DNA of 64,000 nucleotides from Isochrysis galbana (GCA_018136815.1 CM030940.1:2970601-3034600), one strand, 5' to 3'. Positions 39,807-50,851 are shown, counted from the stretch's first letter. A program made the numbers and translations. The notes: generated by a model from the sequence alone, not told the origin.

Positions 39807-40441
39807 CAACATGCATGAATAAACTGATGTTCCTTCTCTTGCAGCGTTCCTGCAGCAGCTCTGCTCGCCTGGTTATCCCTGCCAAACATCACTTTTTGCG
39901 CTGTCATCCCCGGGGGGGGAATTGTCGATGTGCCCGTGTGGTTTAGACATATGGCCGTCGTTTCTTTCTCCGAGTCCTGAAGATAACAGATTCCTGTTCA
40001 GGAGCTTCAGCGGTCATCGATGGAGGCTTGAATAATGTGTGGTAGCATGGGAGTTCTCGCGCGTCACACGGATCAATTTGATATAGAAAAAGTAAAGCAC
40101 GTTGAGCAGATGAATATCCCCTACCACTACCACTGCTACCAACTAAGACTACACCCAAAAGGGGGTCCGCAAATCCATCGCCCTAGCCCCTCACTCGTTC
40201 CTCCTTCCGCTTCCCCCCGCAGTGTTGGGGCATCAGTACTAATATTTGCGCCTTATATCGGTATTAGTATTGAGTATTGGTATTGAGCTCTAATAATGCT
40301 TCTAATTTGGCAAATCACGGATATCAGTGGAGGGAGGCAAAAACAAAACCCACCCTTTGGAAAAGAACCGTGTAGTAGGTTTTTTTCGAGAGAGAGGCAG
40401 GGAGGAGAGCGGCACGCGCCACCCACGCCCTCGCACTCGCC
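39807..40441. other. intergenic, no gene seen
   Basis: 3' flank of the membrane-protein gene and 5' flank of a doubtful exon; no supported feature. Confidence 0.4.
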
Positions 40442-40670
40442 ATGCTGGCGCGCCGCTCTCACCTCTCCGACGAGGAGGACTGCGAGGGCGCCGGCGAGGG
40501 CGGCAATGTCGACGCCGTAGGCTACGCAGTCATCGAGACGGACGATCGTCCGGCTGCCGACGCGCCAGAGGCTTGGGGACGCCGCCCGCTCGACCAGCTC
40601 GAAGGCACAGCCCTTGAGTGGTCGACGGGTGCTTGCGGTGCCGCAGCCCCACGGATTCAGAGCAGAGGGT
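40442..40670 (+). CDS. doubtful first exon, acidic protein
   Basis: GCCATG at 40439-40444 opens an acidic frame (LSDEEDCEGAGEGGNVDAVG, YAVIETDDRPAADAPEAWGR). A possible intron follows, with acceptor TTTTTTCAG at 40695-40703 leading into a frame with GRYKFDPLVKVQKYRITRRH. No family recognised. Confidence 0.3.
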
Positions 40671-40948
40671 GCAACCTCAGGCTCAGGTTTGGTTGTTTTT
40701 TCAGCAACTACCCCTATGTGGACGGTATAAGTTCGACCCCCTCGTTAAAGTACAAAAGTACAGGATCACGAGGCGACACGCCTACCCCTACCGCCTCTTC
40801 CGCCTTCAGCTTATTATTTCATCCTCCGCCTTTTCCGCCTTCAGACGTGGAGTGTTCATAGTAACCATTCTTATCATCATCATTCATTCATTCATGGTAT
40901 GTCTGACTATGCCTTTCTTTTTGTGCAACAAAAAAGAGATTGGACATC

Positions 40949-41090
40949 TCACTTTGGATTCTTTTCGGTGGGTCGCTTGGACAGGAGTTTCCACACGAGA
41001 AGGATTACACACACTGCGAGCACGATGCCTCCGACCACGATTGCGACTCCCGTTGCGAAAACGACACTATTTAGAAAATCATAAAACACA
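40949..41090 (-). CDS. possible last exon of a single-pass membrane protein
   Basis: On the minus strand the frame reads FLNSVVFATGVAIVVGGIVL, then AVCVILLVWKLLSKRPTEKN, PK and stop at 40949-40951. This is a strong membrane helix with a basic tail. There is no ATG before an upstream stop, so it would need an upstream exon. Confidence 0.3.
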
Positions 41091-42234
41091 AACTACTTTT
41101 ATGTTTTCCGATTTCCCTCCTTCGCAACCAACTGTCCCCCCCCCCCCCGCGCGCCGCAGCAGCCCCCCCTCGCGCTCCCGACCACAGTGTGAGGTTCTGG
41201 TGCCGAAAGGTGACAATAAGGGCTCGCTCCAGCGGCTATCTCCCCGGGTGCCGGGGACTTAGCCGCTGCAGCGGCCGCGGAGGCCCGCCGCGCGCCGCTC
41301 CCCTCCCCCCCCTTCCCCCACTCCTCTCTGGCAGCCCAGCTTGCCACAGGGGTGTACTCGCGCGGCCAACACCAGTGGTAAGCCCCCCCACGCTGCCTGC
41401 CGCGATGTGCCCCTTCACGCTCGCCGCGCTCACCTCCAGGTCGTTCTCGCACTCCCCCCCCTTCGCAGCGCGCAGACGAGCGCCAGAAGCCAGGTGCGAG
41501 CAGCGCGCGCGCAGCGCGAGCCCCCCGCCCGGCCTTGGCCTGGGTGTGCCATACCCAGCACCCGACCCCGCCCCAGCCCACACCCGCCTCGCAGCAAGCT
41601 TCCCTGGCTGAAAAGTCAGAGTTGGCGTCTCTCTCGGCAGGCGCGGCCGGTCAGCAGATCGGCTACAGGGCTCGAAGGGGTCGAATTGGGGGGCAGTGCG
41701 CGTGTGTATTCGTAAGATATGTGTATGGACTGTCTGTGCGCCGCATGGCGACGCGCAGGCAGTCCATATGTGCGCGTCTAGAGCCTGATTTCTAGTGTGT
41801 GTGGCATGTTTGAAAGGGCGCTGGGGGCACCATTCGTAACATAATTTAATGATATGTTTATGATAAATAAATCGATCTATCGTAGAGTTGTCAAATCACT
41901 TGTCGGTGAACGACAGAGAACTTATGTTTCCCGGTCGCTGCATTACAGTTGTTTCGCCGGGCCCTCACCCTCTCTAATCCTCCCCCGAGAGAATTCTCCT
42001 CTCCCGCCTCGCCTCTCGCGGCTGTCTCCCCGGGTGCCGGGGACTTGTCCGCTTGAGCCCAGTTTTTTCTTATTGTCCCCCAGCGGGACTTTTTCTCACA
42101 CTGTGTCACCGGCGCAGCATGGCGAGAGTCTTCCGTCTTCCGCCTGCTGCTCACACCCGTGCGCCCCAATGCCGTGCACACTGCCACAGGCTTTGCCGAA
42201 AATAAAAGAATTTTCCAACTGGGAAGGTGCTGGT
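41091..42234. other. GC-rich intergenic region
   Basis: 41231-41258 and 42019-42046 share GGCTRTCTCCCCGGGTGCCG GGGACTT, a small hairpin (TCCCC..GGGGA). 41720-41770 holds an inverted pair (TGTGTATGGACTG and CAGTCCATATG). No supported gene. Confidence 0.4.
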
Positions 42235-42322
42235 CCGAAGTTTTTTCTTCAGTGAAGGTGCAGGTGAAGGTGAGAGTGCAGGAACTGCAGGTGCAGGTGA
42301 AGACACGGTGAACGGGGCGCGT
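42235..42322 (+). repeat. repeat G, copy 1
   Basis: CCGAAGTTTTTTCTTCAGTG, AAGGTGCAGGTGAAGGTGAG and GAAGACACGGTGAACGGGGC recur almost unchanged at 50852-50940. Contains short GTGCAGGTGAAG units. Confidence 0.8.
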
Positions 42323-42685
42323 TGGGCGGCCAGTAGCCCGCCAAGGTGGCTGTTGATCGTGCTCCCGTGGGATTGCAAGTTGAGAGCCAACATTGATCAA
42401 GTGGTGGGGCACACCACCCATGTTATCGGAAAAAATAAGCAGGCACCTGCACTGCACGCACATTCCTTCACTCCAACTGCGGCATCGACGCCACATACAG
42501 CTGCGGAGCCCGCGCGCACATCGAAGCCCGCGCGCACACACCCGTTCTATTCAACACAAGATCCTCAAGCTGATTCATTCACTTATGCGGACATGGGAAG
42601 CGCAGCGCGCAGCAGCGGAAGTGCAGCAGCAACACAAAAGCCCCGTGCTGAACGCATGAAGTGCACTCCAGCGGGGGGCCCATTT

Positions 42686-43162
42686 TCAGAGGCTGGGCGC
42701 GTTGTTGTCGCTGTCGCTCGAACATGCTCCCTCCGCTGTTTCACCCTGCTGCGTTTCCTCGTGCTGTTCGTCCGTCTCGACTCCGGCTGATACCAGACGC
42801 GTGCGGCCCCAGACATGACCATTAATGCAAGCCGGGGCGCTCAGATGACCCGCCCGCCCGTCCCCGGGCTCTGCCGGGGTCTCTGCAGGGCCTGCAGGGA
42901 CATCTTCACCTGCGTCTTCACCTGCGTCGGCGTGCGGCATCGGCCAGCGGCTCAGTGCAGGTGCGCATCTTCCCAGTTGGAATTTTTTTTTATTCGAAGC
43001 GGACTCGTCGGGCTGGGATGAGTGCGAAACAACCGCGAGTGCCTTGGCACGGGCAGCTCGAGCTCGAGCTCGCATGGCCTCGCCGAAGTCGATTGCCTCC
43101 TTCCTCTTCTTGCTCTCGAACGCAGCGACATCTTGCTCGATGCCCGCCAGTGTGGAAATCAA
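42686..43162 (-). CDS. hypothetical protein, Ala/Glu/Pro-rich
   Basis: The frame begins LAGIEQDVAAFESKKRKEAI, then DFGEAMRARARAARAKALAV, which looks like a genuine helical protein, then low complexity to a stop at 42686. The first in-frame codon is not ATG, so an upstream exon is needed. No family recognised. Confidence 0.3.
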   Translation of the reverse strand: MISTLAGIEQDVAAFESKKRKEAIDFGEAMRARARAARAKALAVVSHSSQPDESASNKKKFQLGRCAPALSRWPMPHADAGEDAGEDVPAGPAETPAEPGDGRAGHLSAPACINGHVWGRTRLVSAGVETDEQHEETQQGETAEGACSSDSDNNAPSL

Positions 43163-43174
43163 AGCCGCAGCTTG

Positions 43175-43305
43175 GATTGTAACGAGATGAGCGAGATGTA
43201 ACGAGATGGCCTGATGGCCCGACGACGAGATGAACGAGATGGCCTTGATGGCCCGACGAGATGAACGAGATGGCCCTGGGGCCCGACGAGATGAACGAGA
43301 TTTTC
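43175..43305. repeat. tandem repeat, about 33-base unit
   Basis: Units of the form CGAGATGAACGAGATGGCC(T)TGATGGCCCGA, about four imperfect copies. Confidence 0.75.
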
Positions 43306-43449
43306 GGGTAACGGAACTGGACGAGGAGTTTCCCCACTAAGCTTGGTCGTAATGCGGTGAAACCGATTTAGAGACAAGCGGGAAACCGGGGCGGAAGGAA
43401 CTGGCAAGGAAGCTGGCAGGAAGGCAGAGGAAATGTCTTGGCAAGGGCG

Positions 43450-43560
43450 ACGGAGGCAGGACTTTTAACAGTAGGCGGAATTTTTAACAGTAGGAAGAGG
43501 CAGGATTTCTAACGGTAGGAAGAGGCAGGATTTCTAACGGTAGGAGAAGAGCGTGGAATT
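43450..43560. repeat. tandem repeat, about 25-base unit
   Basis: GGAAGAGGCAGGATTTCTAA followed by CGGTA is repeated; earlier units read AACAGTAGG. Confidence 0.75.
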
Positions 43561-43614
43561 TAACTGTAGAAGAAGAGCGGAGAGGAGAAGGAGCGGGGCT
43601 CGAACTGCAGAGCG

Positions 43615-43693
43615 CTCCGTCCGGACTCGAACTCGCGAACCAGAGCAAAAGGTTGGTGGAGGCGGTGGGTTGAACCACTATGCCACGCGAGAG
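43615..43693 (-). other. degenerate tRNA-like sequence
   Basis: On the minus strand, TGGCATAGTGG resembles an A box and GAGTTCGAGTCC a B box at suitable spacing. The ends pair in 5 of 7 positions (CTCTCGC with GACGGAG), and a loop CTTTTGC would carry anticodon TTT. The T and anticodon stems pair poorly, so a tRNA pseudogene or tRNA-derived SINE head is more likely than a working tRNA. Confidence 0.3.
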
Positions 43694-43894
43694 TTTACGT
43701 AGCCATAGGGCCGATGGGAAGGGCTGAGAACCGCCCTATATACTCTGGGTTTTTTTCTCTTCTTTTTCACTTTTCTTCTTCTTTCTTCCTCTGTTCTTTT
43801 TACTGTTTTACTGTTTTTCTTTTACTGTTATTTCTTTTTGCCTCTGAGACATCGCGAATGCGACAGCCAGGTTGGTGAGAGGCTGCCCCAACTG

Positions 43895-44038
43895 TCAACT
43901 GTCGTCCTTCTCATCGTACCCCTTCCACCTGATGAGGTAGTGGGATCGACCATCGACGAGCTTGCGGGCCACGATGAAGTCCACCTCGTACGTCTCCTCG
44001 TCGTCCGCCATCGCCGCTCGCCCTTTGCGCTTGCCCAT
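43895..44038 (-). pseudogene. chromodomain fragment with early stop
   Basis: ATG at 44036-44038 begins MGKRKGRAAMADDEET, then YEVDFIVARKLVDGRSHYL and IRWKGYDEKDDS, the first two thirds of a chromodomain (methyl-lysine histone reader, also found at the end of some Gypsy integrases). The expected Trp after the DDS is displaced by a stop. The bases read GACAGTTGACAGTTGG, a seven-base tandem duplication whose removal would place Trp next in frame. Its first exon-like part is copied inverted at 44341-44514. Confidence 0.55.
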
Positions 44039-44514
44039 GATGGTAGCCGACTGCCCCCCGCGCGCGGGGGGGGAGGAAGCGCCGCCCCCTCGTCTCTCCA
44101 CCCTGCGGCCTGCGGATCCCGAGGCGCCTAGACCTTTTTTTAGTACGGCACCGAACTACCTATTAACGTGTTAAACGTGTTAACACTGTAATACAATGTT
44201 AACACGTTAACAGGATACAGTGTTAACACGTTAACAGGTAGTTTGGTGCCGTTACAGTGTTAACACGTTAACAGGTAGTTTGGTGCCGTACTGCCGTACT
44301 AAAAAAAGGTCTAGGCGCCAACACTGTTAACACGTTAACAGGTAGTTTGGTGCCGTCCTAAAAAAAGGTCTAGGCGCCTCGGGATCCGCAGGCCGCAGGG
44401 TGGAGAGACAAGGGGGCGGCGCTTCCTCCCCCCCCGCGCGCGGGGGGCAGTCGGCTACCATCATGGGCAAGCGCAAAGGGCGAGCGGCGATGGAGGACGA
44501 CGAGGAGACGTGTT
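43991..44514. repeat. foldback: 170-base inverted arms around a GTTAACACGTTAAC array
   Basis: Arm 43991-44160 is the near-exact reverse complement of 44341-44514, including the start of the chromodomain frame and the CCTTTTTTTAG..GGTGCCG block. The centre holds at least four copies of GTGTTAACACGTTAACAGG and two of TAGTTTGGTGCCGT. Confidence 0.85.
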
Positions 44515-45834
44515 AAGATGCACTTGTTCCTCCACTAACACTATCTACCTAGGTAGCTGTTGTCCATTACCACTATCTATCTTTGTAGCTGTGATCCACT
44601 ACCACCTTCAAACATGTTTGGTCTCGCCGGTGGGTGTTCACAGCCTTAACTAGAATAGACCGAATTTATACTCCAATGGCCAGATCGACAATAGCCTGGC
44701 AGACAATAGATATAGATAGGCCCACACCCCGCCCTCTTCACTCTTCATCTTCACGGGGAAGGGCTGGGGCTGTGGGTTGTGTGTTGAAATGGCGTCGAAA
44801 ATGTGCATATTTCTCATTAGTCATTAGATTCTAGATTCTGCCTAATATACCCATTACCAGTAGCATACCTTAAGATCTCGTGGTAAAACCTCAATCTTGA
44901 TTTGGTTAAGTTTTTATCCTCAAAAATTAAAAGCCTTGTTTCTTGTTTGTGTTTGACCGGCATATCCTCAATCCAGACTTTTTCATTTTTACACCCTTAC
45001 TTTTACTTAAGAAGAAGCTAAAAAATAAGATAGTGTTTGACCGCCCTACCTAATGCTTCCGTATAGGCATATGTAAAAGCAGCGTCACAGGCACCCAGCG
45101 CGAGCTACTCAAGATTTTACGATAACGACTGGAGGAATGCACATGCAGCGTGAGCTAGGATTGTGCAGACGCCGCTTGTCACAACTTGCAATTACACACA
45201 CACAGTTCTACAAAAGGCAGTTTACACACTGTTCGTGTTTGTCACCAGAGTCGATCAGACGTTGTCTCCCTCCCCACCTTCTGCTGTGCGCAGGGCGTGC
45301 AGAACAACTTGAAAAATGAGAACGGAGGCAGAGATAACATAGGCGCAGGATACAAACGCGAGGCACAAAGTACGCGATCTTGGACCGTTCGCGAGTCCTT
45401 CTCAGCAACTGTCACCGGCAATGCCATGCCCACGAAACTTGTAGGACGCGAGGTCGTGCAGCTGACAACTTTAACAGGAAGATTCTCTTGGCAACTGTGC
45501 TAATTCGTTCTGCTCCTGAAGACGAATACACATGGTTGCGTGGTGCATGCTTCCAACACGGCCAAAGCATGGAGCACGAGAGTCGGGTCGGCGGGCCAAG
45601 AAGAGTACGCCAAAAGAGTTAAGGCACTTCAATTGACTCAGAATCCGAAGCATCTAGACAGCTGGCAAGAGGTGCGACTTTTGTCCAAACGTCCGGTCCC
45701 CTACTGTGTCGCTTTTCACATAGCGTGTGGACCACAACACCTTGCTGCCCCTGAGACGAGTTCACTGATGTTCGAGACGATAGCACGGGGGGAATGCACG
45801 CAGCGTTAGATGAAGAGAAAGCTGTGCACATTCC
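44515..45834. other. intergenic; one D-type repeat end
   Basis: AT-richer DNA. TGTTTGACCGCCCTA at 45034-45048 matches the end of repeat D; a partial copy (GTGTTTGACCGG) lies near 44950. The last part is the 3' side of the HMG gene. No other gene supported. Confidence 0.4.
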
Positions 45835-46044
45835 TCATTCCCGCTTGTACTGTGCCTTCTGCTCGTCTGACAGCTTGCTCCACGCTGCACCGAGTGCCTT
45901 GCCAACCTCTCCGAAGGTGAGGTTGGGGCTCTCCGCGATGATCTTCGGGCGCTGCTCCTTGCAGAAGACCATGTACGGCGCAAGGGCCCGCTTGGGCTTG
46001 TCCTGGCCCTTCTTGCCCTTGCTGATGCTCGACTTGGGCGCCAT
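45835..46044 (-). CDS. small HMG-box protein, NHP6/HMGB type
   Basis: 69 residues, one exon, ATG at 46042-46044. A short Lys/Ser leader is followed by PKRALAPYMVFCKEQRPKII, then AESPNLTFGEVGKALGAAWS and KLSDEQKAQYKRE. This is one HMG box cut short near its third helix, where longer family members continue with about ten more residues; splicing to a further exon cannot be excluded but the stop is clean. Such proteins bend DNA without sequence preference and help chromatin assembly. The GC-rich 600 bases upstream are the promoter side. Confidence 0.8.
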   Translation of the reverse strand: MAPKSSISKGKKGQDKPKRALAPYMVFCKEQRPKIIAESPNLTFGEVGKALGAAWSKLSDEQKAQYKRE

Positions 46045-46740
46045 GGCTGTGCGGAGCGGTGTGGCGGGTAGGGCGGGGGGCTCAAAGGGCGGGGGGAGCG
46101 CAGTGGTGGGGGGGGAGAAGGGAGGGGCGGGGCGGGGGGGGGGGCGGGCGGGAGGAGGGAGTGCGAGGGAGGCGGGAGGGGGGGGGGCGGGGGGGAGAAG
46201 GGGGGGGCGGGGGGGGGGAGGGGGACCAAGGGAGGGGGGCGGCGCGGGGGGGGGGAGGGCGGCGCAATCAAAAGGCTGCCCACTGGTCGTCCACCGCCCC
46301 CCCCCCCCGCTGAAAAAAAAAGGCGCGCTGCAGGGCGGACTGCGGCTCTTGCCTGAAAGTGTATGATTGTGACGACGGACATTCACAGCCTCTTGGGAAC
46401 GGTGCGCGAGAGGCTGAGAGGGAAGCGCTGTCCACTCGCGAGGAGTCTGGACTCTCTCTGCGGGCGATCTGCGGGGCGAGCAGGAGGAGAGCCCCCCCCT
46501 CCCCTCCCCCCCCGCGCAGGGCTTCCTCTCCACGCAGGCCCCCCGCGCCGTGTGCTCTCCGCGCGAGCACGAGTCTCCCAGCGCTGTGATGAATAGGGCG
46601 AGCTGCGGAGGGGAAGAAGGCCAGCAGGTCGGGGGGGGGGGGGGGGGAGTGCTCTCCTCCAAGCATCGAATATGAATAAAGTAGCGTAGTCGGGAGGAGG
46701 CAAGAAGCGCTCATTTGGTCTCACCCCCCCTCTTCATCAC
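46045..46740. other. HMG gene 5' flank, G-run rich
   Basis: Dense G runs (46125-46260, 46300-46309, 46632-46648) and GC-rich sequence. Frames on both strands are low complexity. No other gene supported. Confidence 0.45.
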
Positions 46741-46744
46741 GGAA

Positions 46745-46965
46745 GGGGGCGATACCTAAGGGGATACCAAGGGATACCGGAAGGGGGATACCGGAAGGGG
46801 AGATACCGGGTGGGGGATACCGGATCGAAAGGAGGATATCGGAAAGGGAAGGGGGGGGGGGGAGGATGGGAGGATACCGGAAGGGGGAATACGGAATACC
46901 GGAAGGGGGAGAATATCGGAAGGAGGGATACCGGAAGGGGGAGAATATCGGAAGGGGGAGTCTAC
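46745..46965. repeat. tandem GGATACCGGAAGGGG repeats
   Basis: About ten imperfect copies of a 15-17-base unit, with GAATATCGGAAGGGG variants. Confidence 0.85.
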
Positions 46966-47076
46966 TAGTCTACTACATGGGGAGATAGGAGATACTGGTA
47001 CGGCCCGTTCTCCGTTCTCTAGGCTTTGGGACGGTCAAACGGCAAACAGGGGATTTTTGACTTTTACTGGTTACTG

Positions 47077-47163
47077 TAGCCCGGTCACTCACTAGAGGGG
47101 TGCGGAGGGCGAAATCGGTAATGGGCAAATGGAGGCCTAAATAAGCTTTCTATAGGTTCTGGT
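47077..47163. repeat. repeat F, copy 2
   Basis: Matches 35847-35930 in order and orientation (see that entry). Confidence 0.7.
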
Positions 47164-47499
47164 ATGAGAGATCAGCAAAAAAAATGGGGGGTCCGCCGGC
47201 AAAATTTTCGAAAAATGGCCAATTTTAAGCCTAAGCCTCCGAAGACCAAGCGCTAAAAAGTATTTGGGCCCCCCTCCGGTATATTTTTACTGATGCCCTT
47301 CATGCAAGGCATGCACAACTAGTGACGGAGCCATAAGCTCTACCAGCTCATACCCTCCACGAAATGTGCTTCTCTACACATTATATGATCATCGACACAG
47401 ATTGCGATTGACATCGATATGTACATGAGTATCACTACTAACAGCCGTTCACGAAACGCTACAATTGTTGAGACGAGAACGAGAAGCCCAAACTTTGCA
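47164..47499. other. intergenic, left flank of the satellite
   Basis: No gene seen. Confidence 0.4.
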
Positions 47500-49860
47500 T
47501 CAAAACCGGGCGGGCTGCCGGCGTTTTGGTGTTGATCCAGTTGCACTGGATGGCACACCAAGCACCATATTCACAAATGCCGCCCTTGCAGCTACGCCAA
47601 TCGCCGCAGCCGGCCCGTGCACCGCGCCGAAATCGGCCACGCCCCCGGCTTCAACGCTACCGTCCCGGTGCCGTGATACGCGCGAGTGCCCAACTTTGAG
47701 CCGGCACCGAGCGCGCTGGCGGCGCTTTGGTGTTGATCCAGTTGCACTGGGTGGCACACCAAGCACCATATATATTCACAAATGCCGCCCTTGCAGCTAC
47801 GCCAATCGCCGCAGCCGGCCGCGTGCACCACGCCGAAATCGGCCACGCCCCCGGCTTCAACGCTACCATCCCGGTGCCGTGATACGCGCGAGTGCCCAAC
47901 TTTGAGCCGGTACCGAGCGCGCTGGCGGCGCTTTGGTGTTGATCCAGTTGCACTGGGTGGCACACCAAGCACCATATTCACAAATGCCGCCCTTGCAGCT
48001 ACGCCAATCGCCGCAGCCGGCCGCGTGCACCACGCCGAAATCGGCCACGCCCCCGGCTTCAACGCTACCGTCCCGATGCCGTGATACGCGCGAGTGCGCA
48101 ACTTTGAGCCGGCACCGAGCGCGCTGGCGGCGCTTTGGTGTTGATCCAGTTGCACTGGGTGGCACACCAAGCACCATATTCACAAATGCCGCCCTTGCAG
48201 CTACGCTAATCGCCGCAGCCGGCCGCGTGCACCACGCCGAAATCGGCCACGCCCCCGGCTTCAATGCTACCATCCCGATGCCGTGATACGCGCGAGTGCC
48301 CAACTTTGAGCCGGCACCGAGCGCGCTGGCGGCGCTTTGGTGTTGATCCAGTTGCACTGGGTGGCACACTAGGCACCATATTCACAAATGCCGCCCTTGC
48401 AGCTACGCCAATCGCCGCAGCCGGCCGCGTGCACCACGCCGAAATCGGCCACGCCCCCGGCTTCAACGCTACCGTCCCGATGACCCGATGCCGTGATACG
48501 CGCGAGTGCGCAACTTTGAGCCGGCACCGAGCGCGCTGGCGGCGCTTTGGTGTTGATCCAGTTGCACTGGGTGGCACACCAAGCACCATATTCACAAATG
48601 CCGCCCTTGCAGCTACGCCAATCGCCGCAGCCGGCCGCGTGCACCACGCCGAAATCGGCCACGCCCCCGGCTTCAACGCTACCGTCCCGATGCCGTGATA
48701 CGCGCGAGTGCGCAACTTTGAGCCGGCACCGAGCGCGCTGGCGGCGCTTTGGTGTTGATCCAGTTGCACTGGGTGGCACACCAAGCACCATATTCACAAA
48801 TGCCGCCCTTGCAGCTACGCTAATCGCCGCAGCCGGCCGCGTGCACCACGCCGAAATCGGCCACGCCCCCGGCTTCAACGCTACCATCCCGATGCCGTGA
48901 TACGCGCGAGTGCCCAACTTTGAGCCGGCACCGAGCGCGCTGGCGGCGCTTTGGTGTTGATCCAGTTGCACTGGGTGGCACACCAAGCACCATATTCACA
49001 AATGCCGCCCTTGCAGCTACGCCAATCGCCGCAGCCGGCCGCGTGCACCACGCCGAAATCGGCCACGCCCCCGGCTTCAACGCTACCGTCCCGATGACCC
49101 GATGCCGTGATACGCGCGAGTGCGCAACTTTGAGCCGGCACCGAGCGCGCTGGCGGCGCTTTGGTGTTGATCCAGTTGCACTGGGTGGCACACCAAGCAC
49201 CATATTCACAAATGCCGCCCTTGCAGCTACGCCAATCGCCGCAGCCGGCCGCGTGCACCACGCCGAAATCGGCCACGCCCCCGGCTTCAATGCTACCGTC
49301 CCGGTGCCGTGATACGCTCGAGTGCCCAACTTTGAGCCGGCACCGAGCGCGCTGGCGGCGCTTTGGTGTTGATCCAGTTGCACTGGATGGCACACCAGGC
49401 ACCATATTCACAAATGCCGCCCTTGCAGCTACGCTAATCGCCGCAGCCGGCCGCGTGCACCGCGCCGAAATCGGCCACGCCCCCGGCTTCAACGCTACCG
49501 TCCCGATGCCGTGATACGCGCGAGTGCCCAACTTTGAGCCGGCACCGAGCGCGCTGGCGGCGCTTTGGTGTTGATCCAGTTGCACTGGGTGGCACACTAG
49601 GCACCATATTCACAATTGCCGCCCTTGCAGCTACGCCAATCGCCGCAGCCGGCCGCGCGCATCGCGCCATTGTCGGCCGTGTGTGGCGCCGACGACCACG
49701 CCAACGTCACCGGGCCGAACGGGCCGAGTGCCCGACTTTCGACCGCGACCGGGCGCGCTGCCGGCGCTTTCTTGGTCTCCCACTGGGATAGAATGGCTCA
49801 TCAGACACCATATCCGAATATGCCGCCCTAGCAGCCACGCCAATCGCCCCCGCCGCCTTC
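47500..49860. repeat. 202-base satellite array with 614-base higher-order repeat
   Basis: TGATCCAGTTGCACTGG begins at 47533, 47734, 47940, 48142, 48344, 48554, 48756, 48958, 49168, 49370 and 49572, giving spacings 201, 206, 202, 202, 210, 202, 202, 210, 202, 202. The 210 spacings carry an eight-base insert (CCCGATGACCCGATG). From 47940 the order 202-202-210 repeats, a three-unit period of 614. The first unit and the last (to about 49860) are diverged. All long frames here are by-products of the repeat. Confidence 0.95.
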
Positions 49861-49889
49861 ACGCGAGGCCCAAAGTAGAGTAGCACATG

Positions 49890-50195
49890 TAGGGCGGTCA
49901 AACAGTTTTTATAAGGGATGAGGGGTGAAAAAATGACCATCTCAGAATTGAGGAATTTTTTGAGGATTTTTCACGGTAGAAAGTTCCCAATACCAATACC
50001 AATACACCCAACTTACAAATATCCGGGGCCCATTAGGCTAATTGGACCCGGAACCGGACCCCCCCCTTGGGCCCCCACAACAAAACGTAGAACGTAGTCC
50101 AAAAAAGAAAGAAAACGCTAAAATCGCCGCAAAAGCTTGAAAAGCTCAATTTCAAGTCGAGACCGGGCGCGTTGCGTGCCCGTTTTTGACAGATC
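49890..50195 (+). repeat. dispersed repeat D, copy 2
   Basis: Inverted relative to 9062-9325, with the same order of blocks starting at TAGGGCGGTCAAACA (49890-49904). It abuts the satellite array. Confidence 0.6.
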
Positions 50196-50264
50196 GGGAT
50201 CGAGCATGACCACTAAGGCGTGGAACTAGATAGCCAAATATCTAGATATTCTAGCCACAGGCAC

Positions 50265-50850
50265 ATGGAGGTTGCCGTAGACATGCTCATCGCCAATCAC
50301 GACTTTAGGCAGTGGCTGTACGGTTGTGTTGCGGAGGACAAGCTCATAGTAAAGGAGCTCAAGCGCCCCGACGGCACATCTTATCGCCCTGAGCCTTTGG
50401 TGTGGCGCACGATGTGGAGTGAGCAACTGCAGCGGCCCGTCGTGCACTACAAGATGGACCTCTGCTCCAAGGGCTTTTTTGACCAGTCGGAGTGGGGCCC
50501 ATGGGAAGAGGTGTTCGTGACCTATGAGGAGATGAGGACAGCACCACCCAGCGGGTGACGGAGCGCCGAGTCCTACGTACTGCTGAAGCCGGCGTTGACT
50601 TCATGCTGAAAGTACCGGACGCTCGGGTCAACCCAGGGTACGAAGCTTTCATCCCCGGGCCGGAATGGTCGATGGATAAGACATTTCGAGACATCAGAAC
50701 ATTCAAGTTCCCCACGACAGTGGACGAACCCAAGGTCAAAAAAATCTGGGAGAGTGTCGGCGCGTGGGCCGAGATGACGGGCGTGACCATCATTTCCGAT
50801 GGTTGGACAAACGTCCAGAGTAAACCCATCATCAACGCGCTTGCGTCGCT
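50265..50850 (+). pseudogene. hAT transposase fragment (DUF659 region)
   Basis: A frame to 50558 reads MLIANHDFRQWLYGCVAEDK and WRTMWSEQLQRPVVHYKMDL. Overlapping it in another frame, 50555-50850 reads VPDARVNPGYEAFIPGPEWS, then TFRDIRTFKFPTTVDEPKVK, then MTGVTIISDGWTNVQSKPII and NAL. The TIISDGWTN part is the DUF659 signature of hAT-type transposases. It is cut at 50852 by repeat G. A frame change between the two parts, and the missing C-terminal half, show it is broken. Confidence 0.65.
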
Positions 50851-50851
50851 T

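Noticed and set aside
41099-41715. Ala/Pro-rich frames on both strands
   Set aside because: GC-rich DNA gives long frames by chance; no splice signals or motifs support them.
47592-49597. Many overlapping long open frames on both strands of the satellite
   Set aside because: The unit length is not a multiple of three and the frames exist in nearly all phases. They follow from a stop-poor repeat, not from coding.
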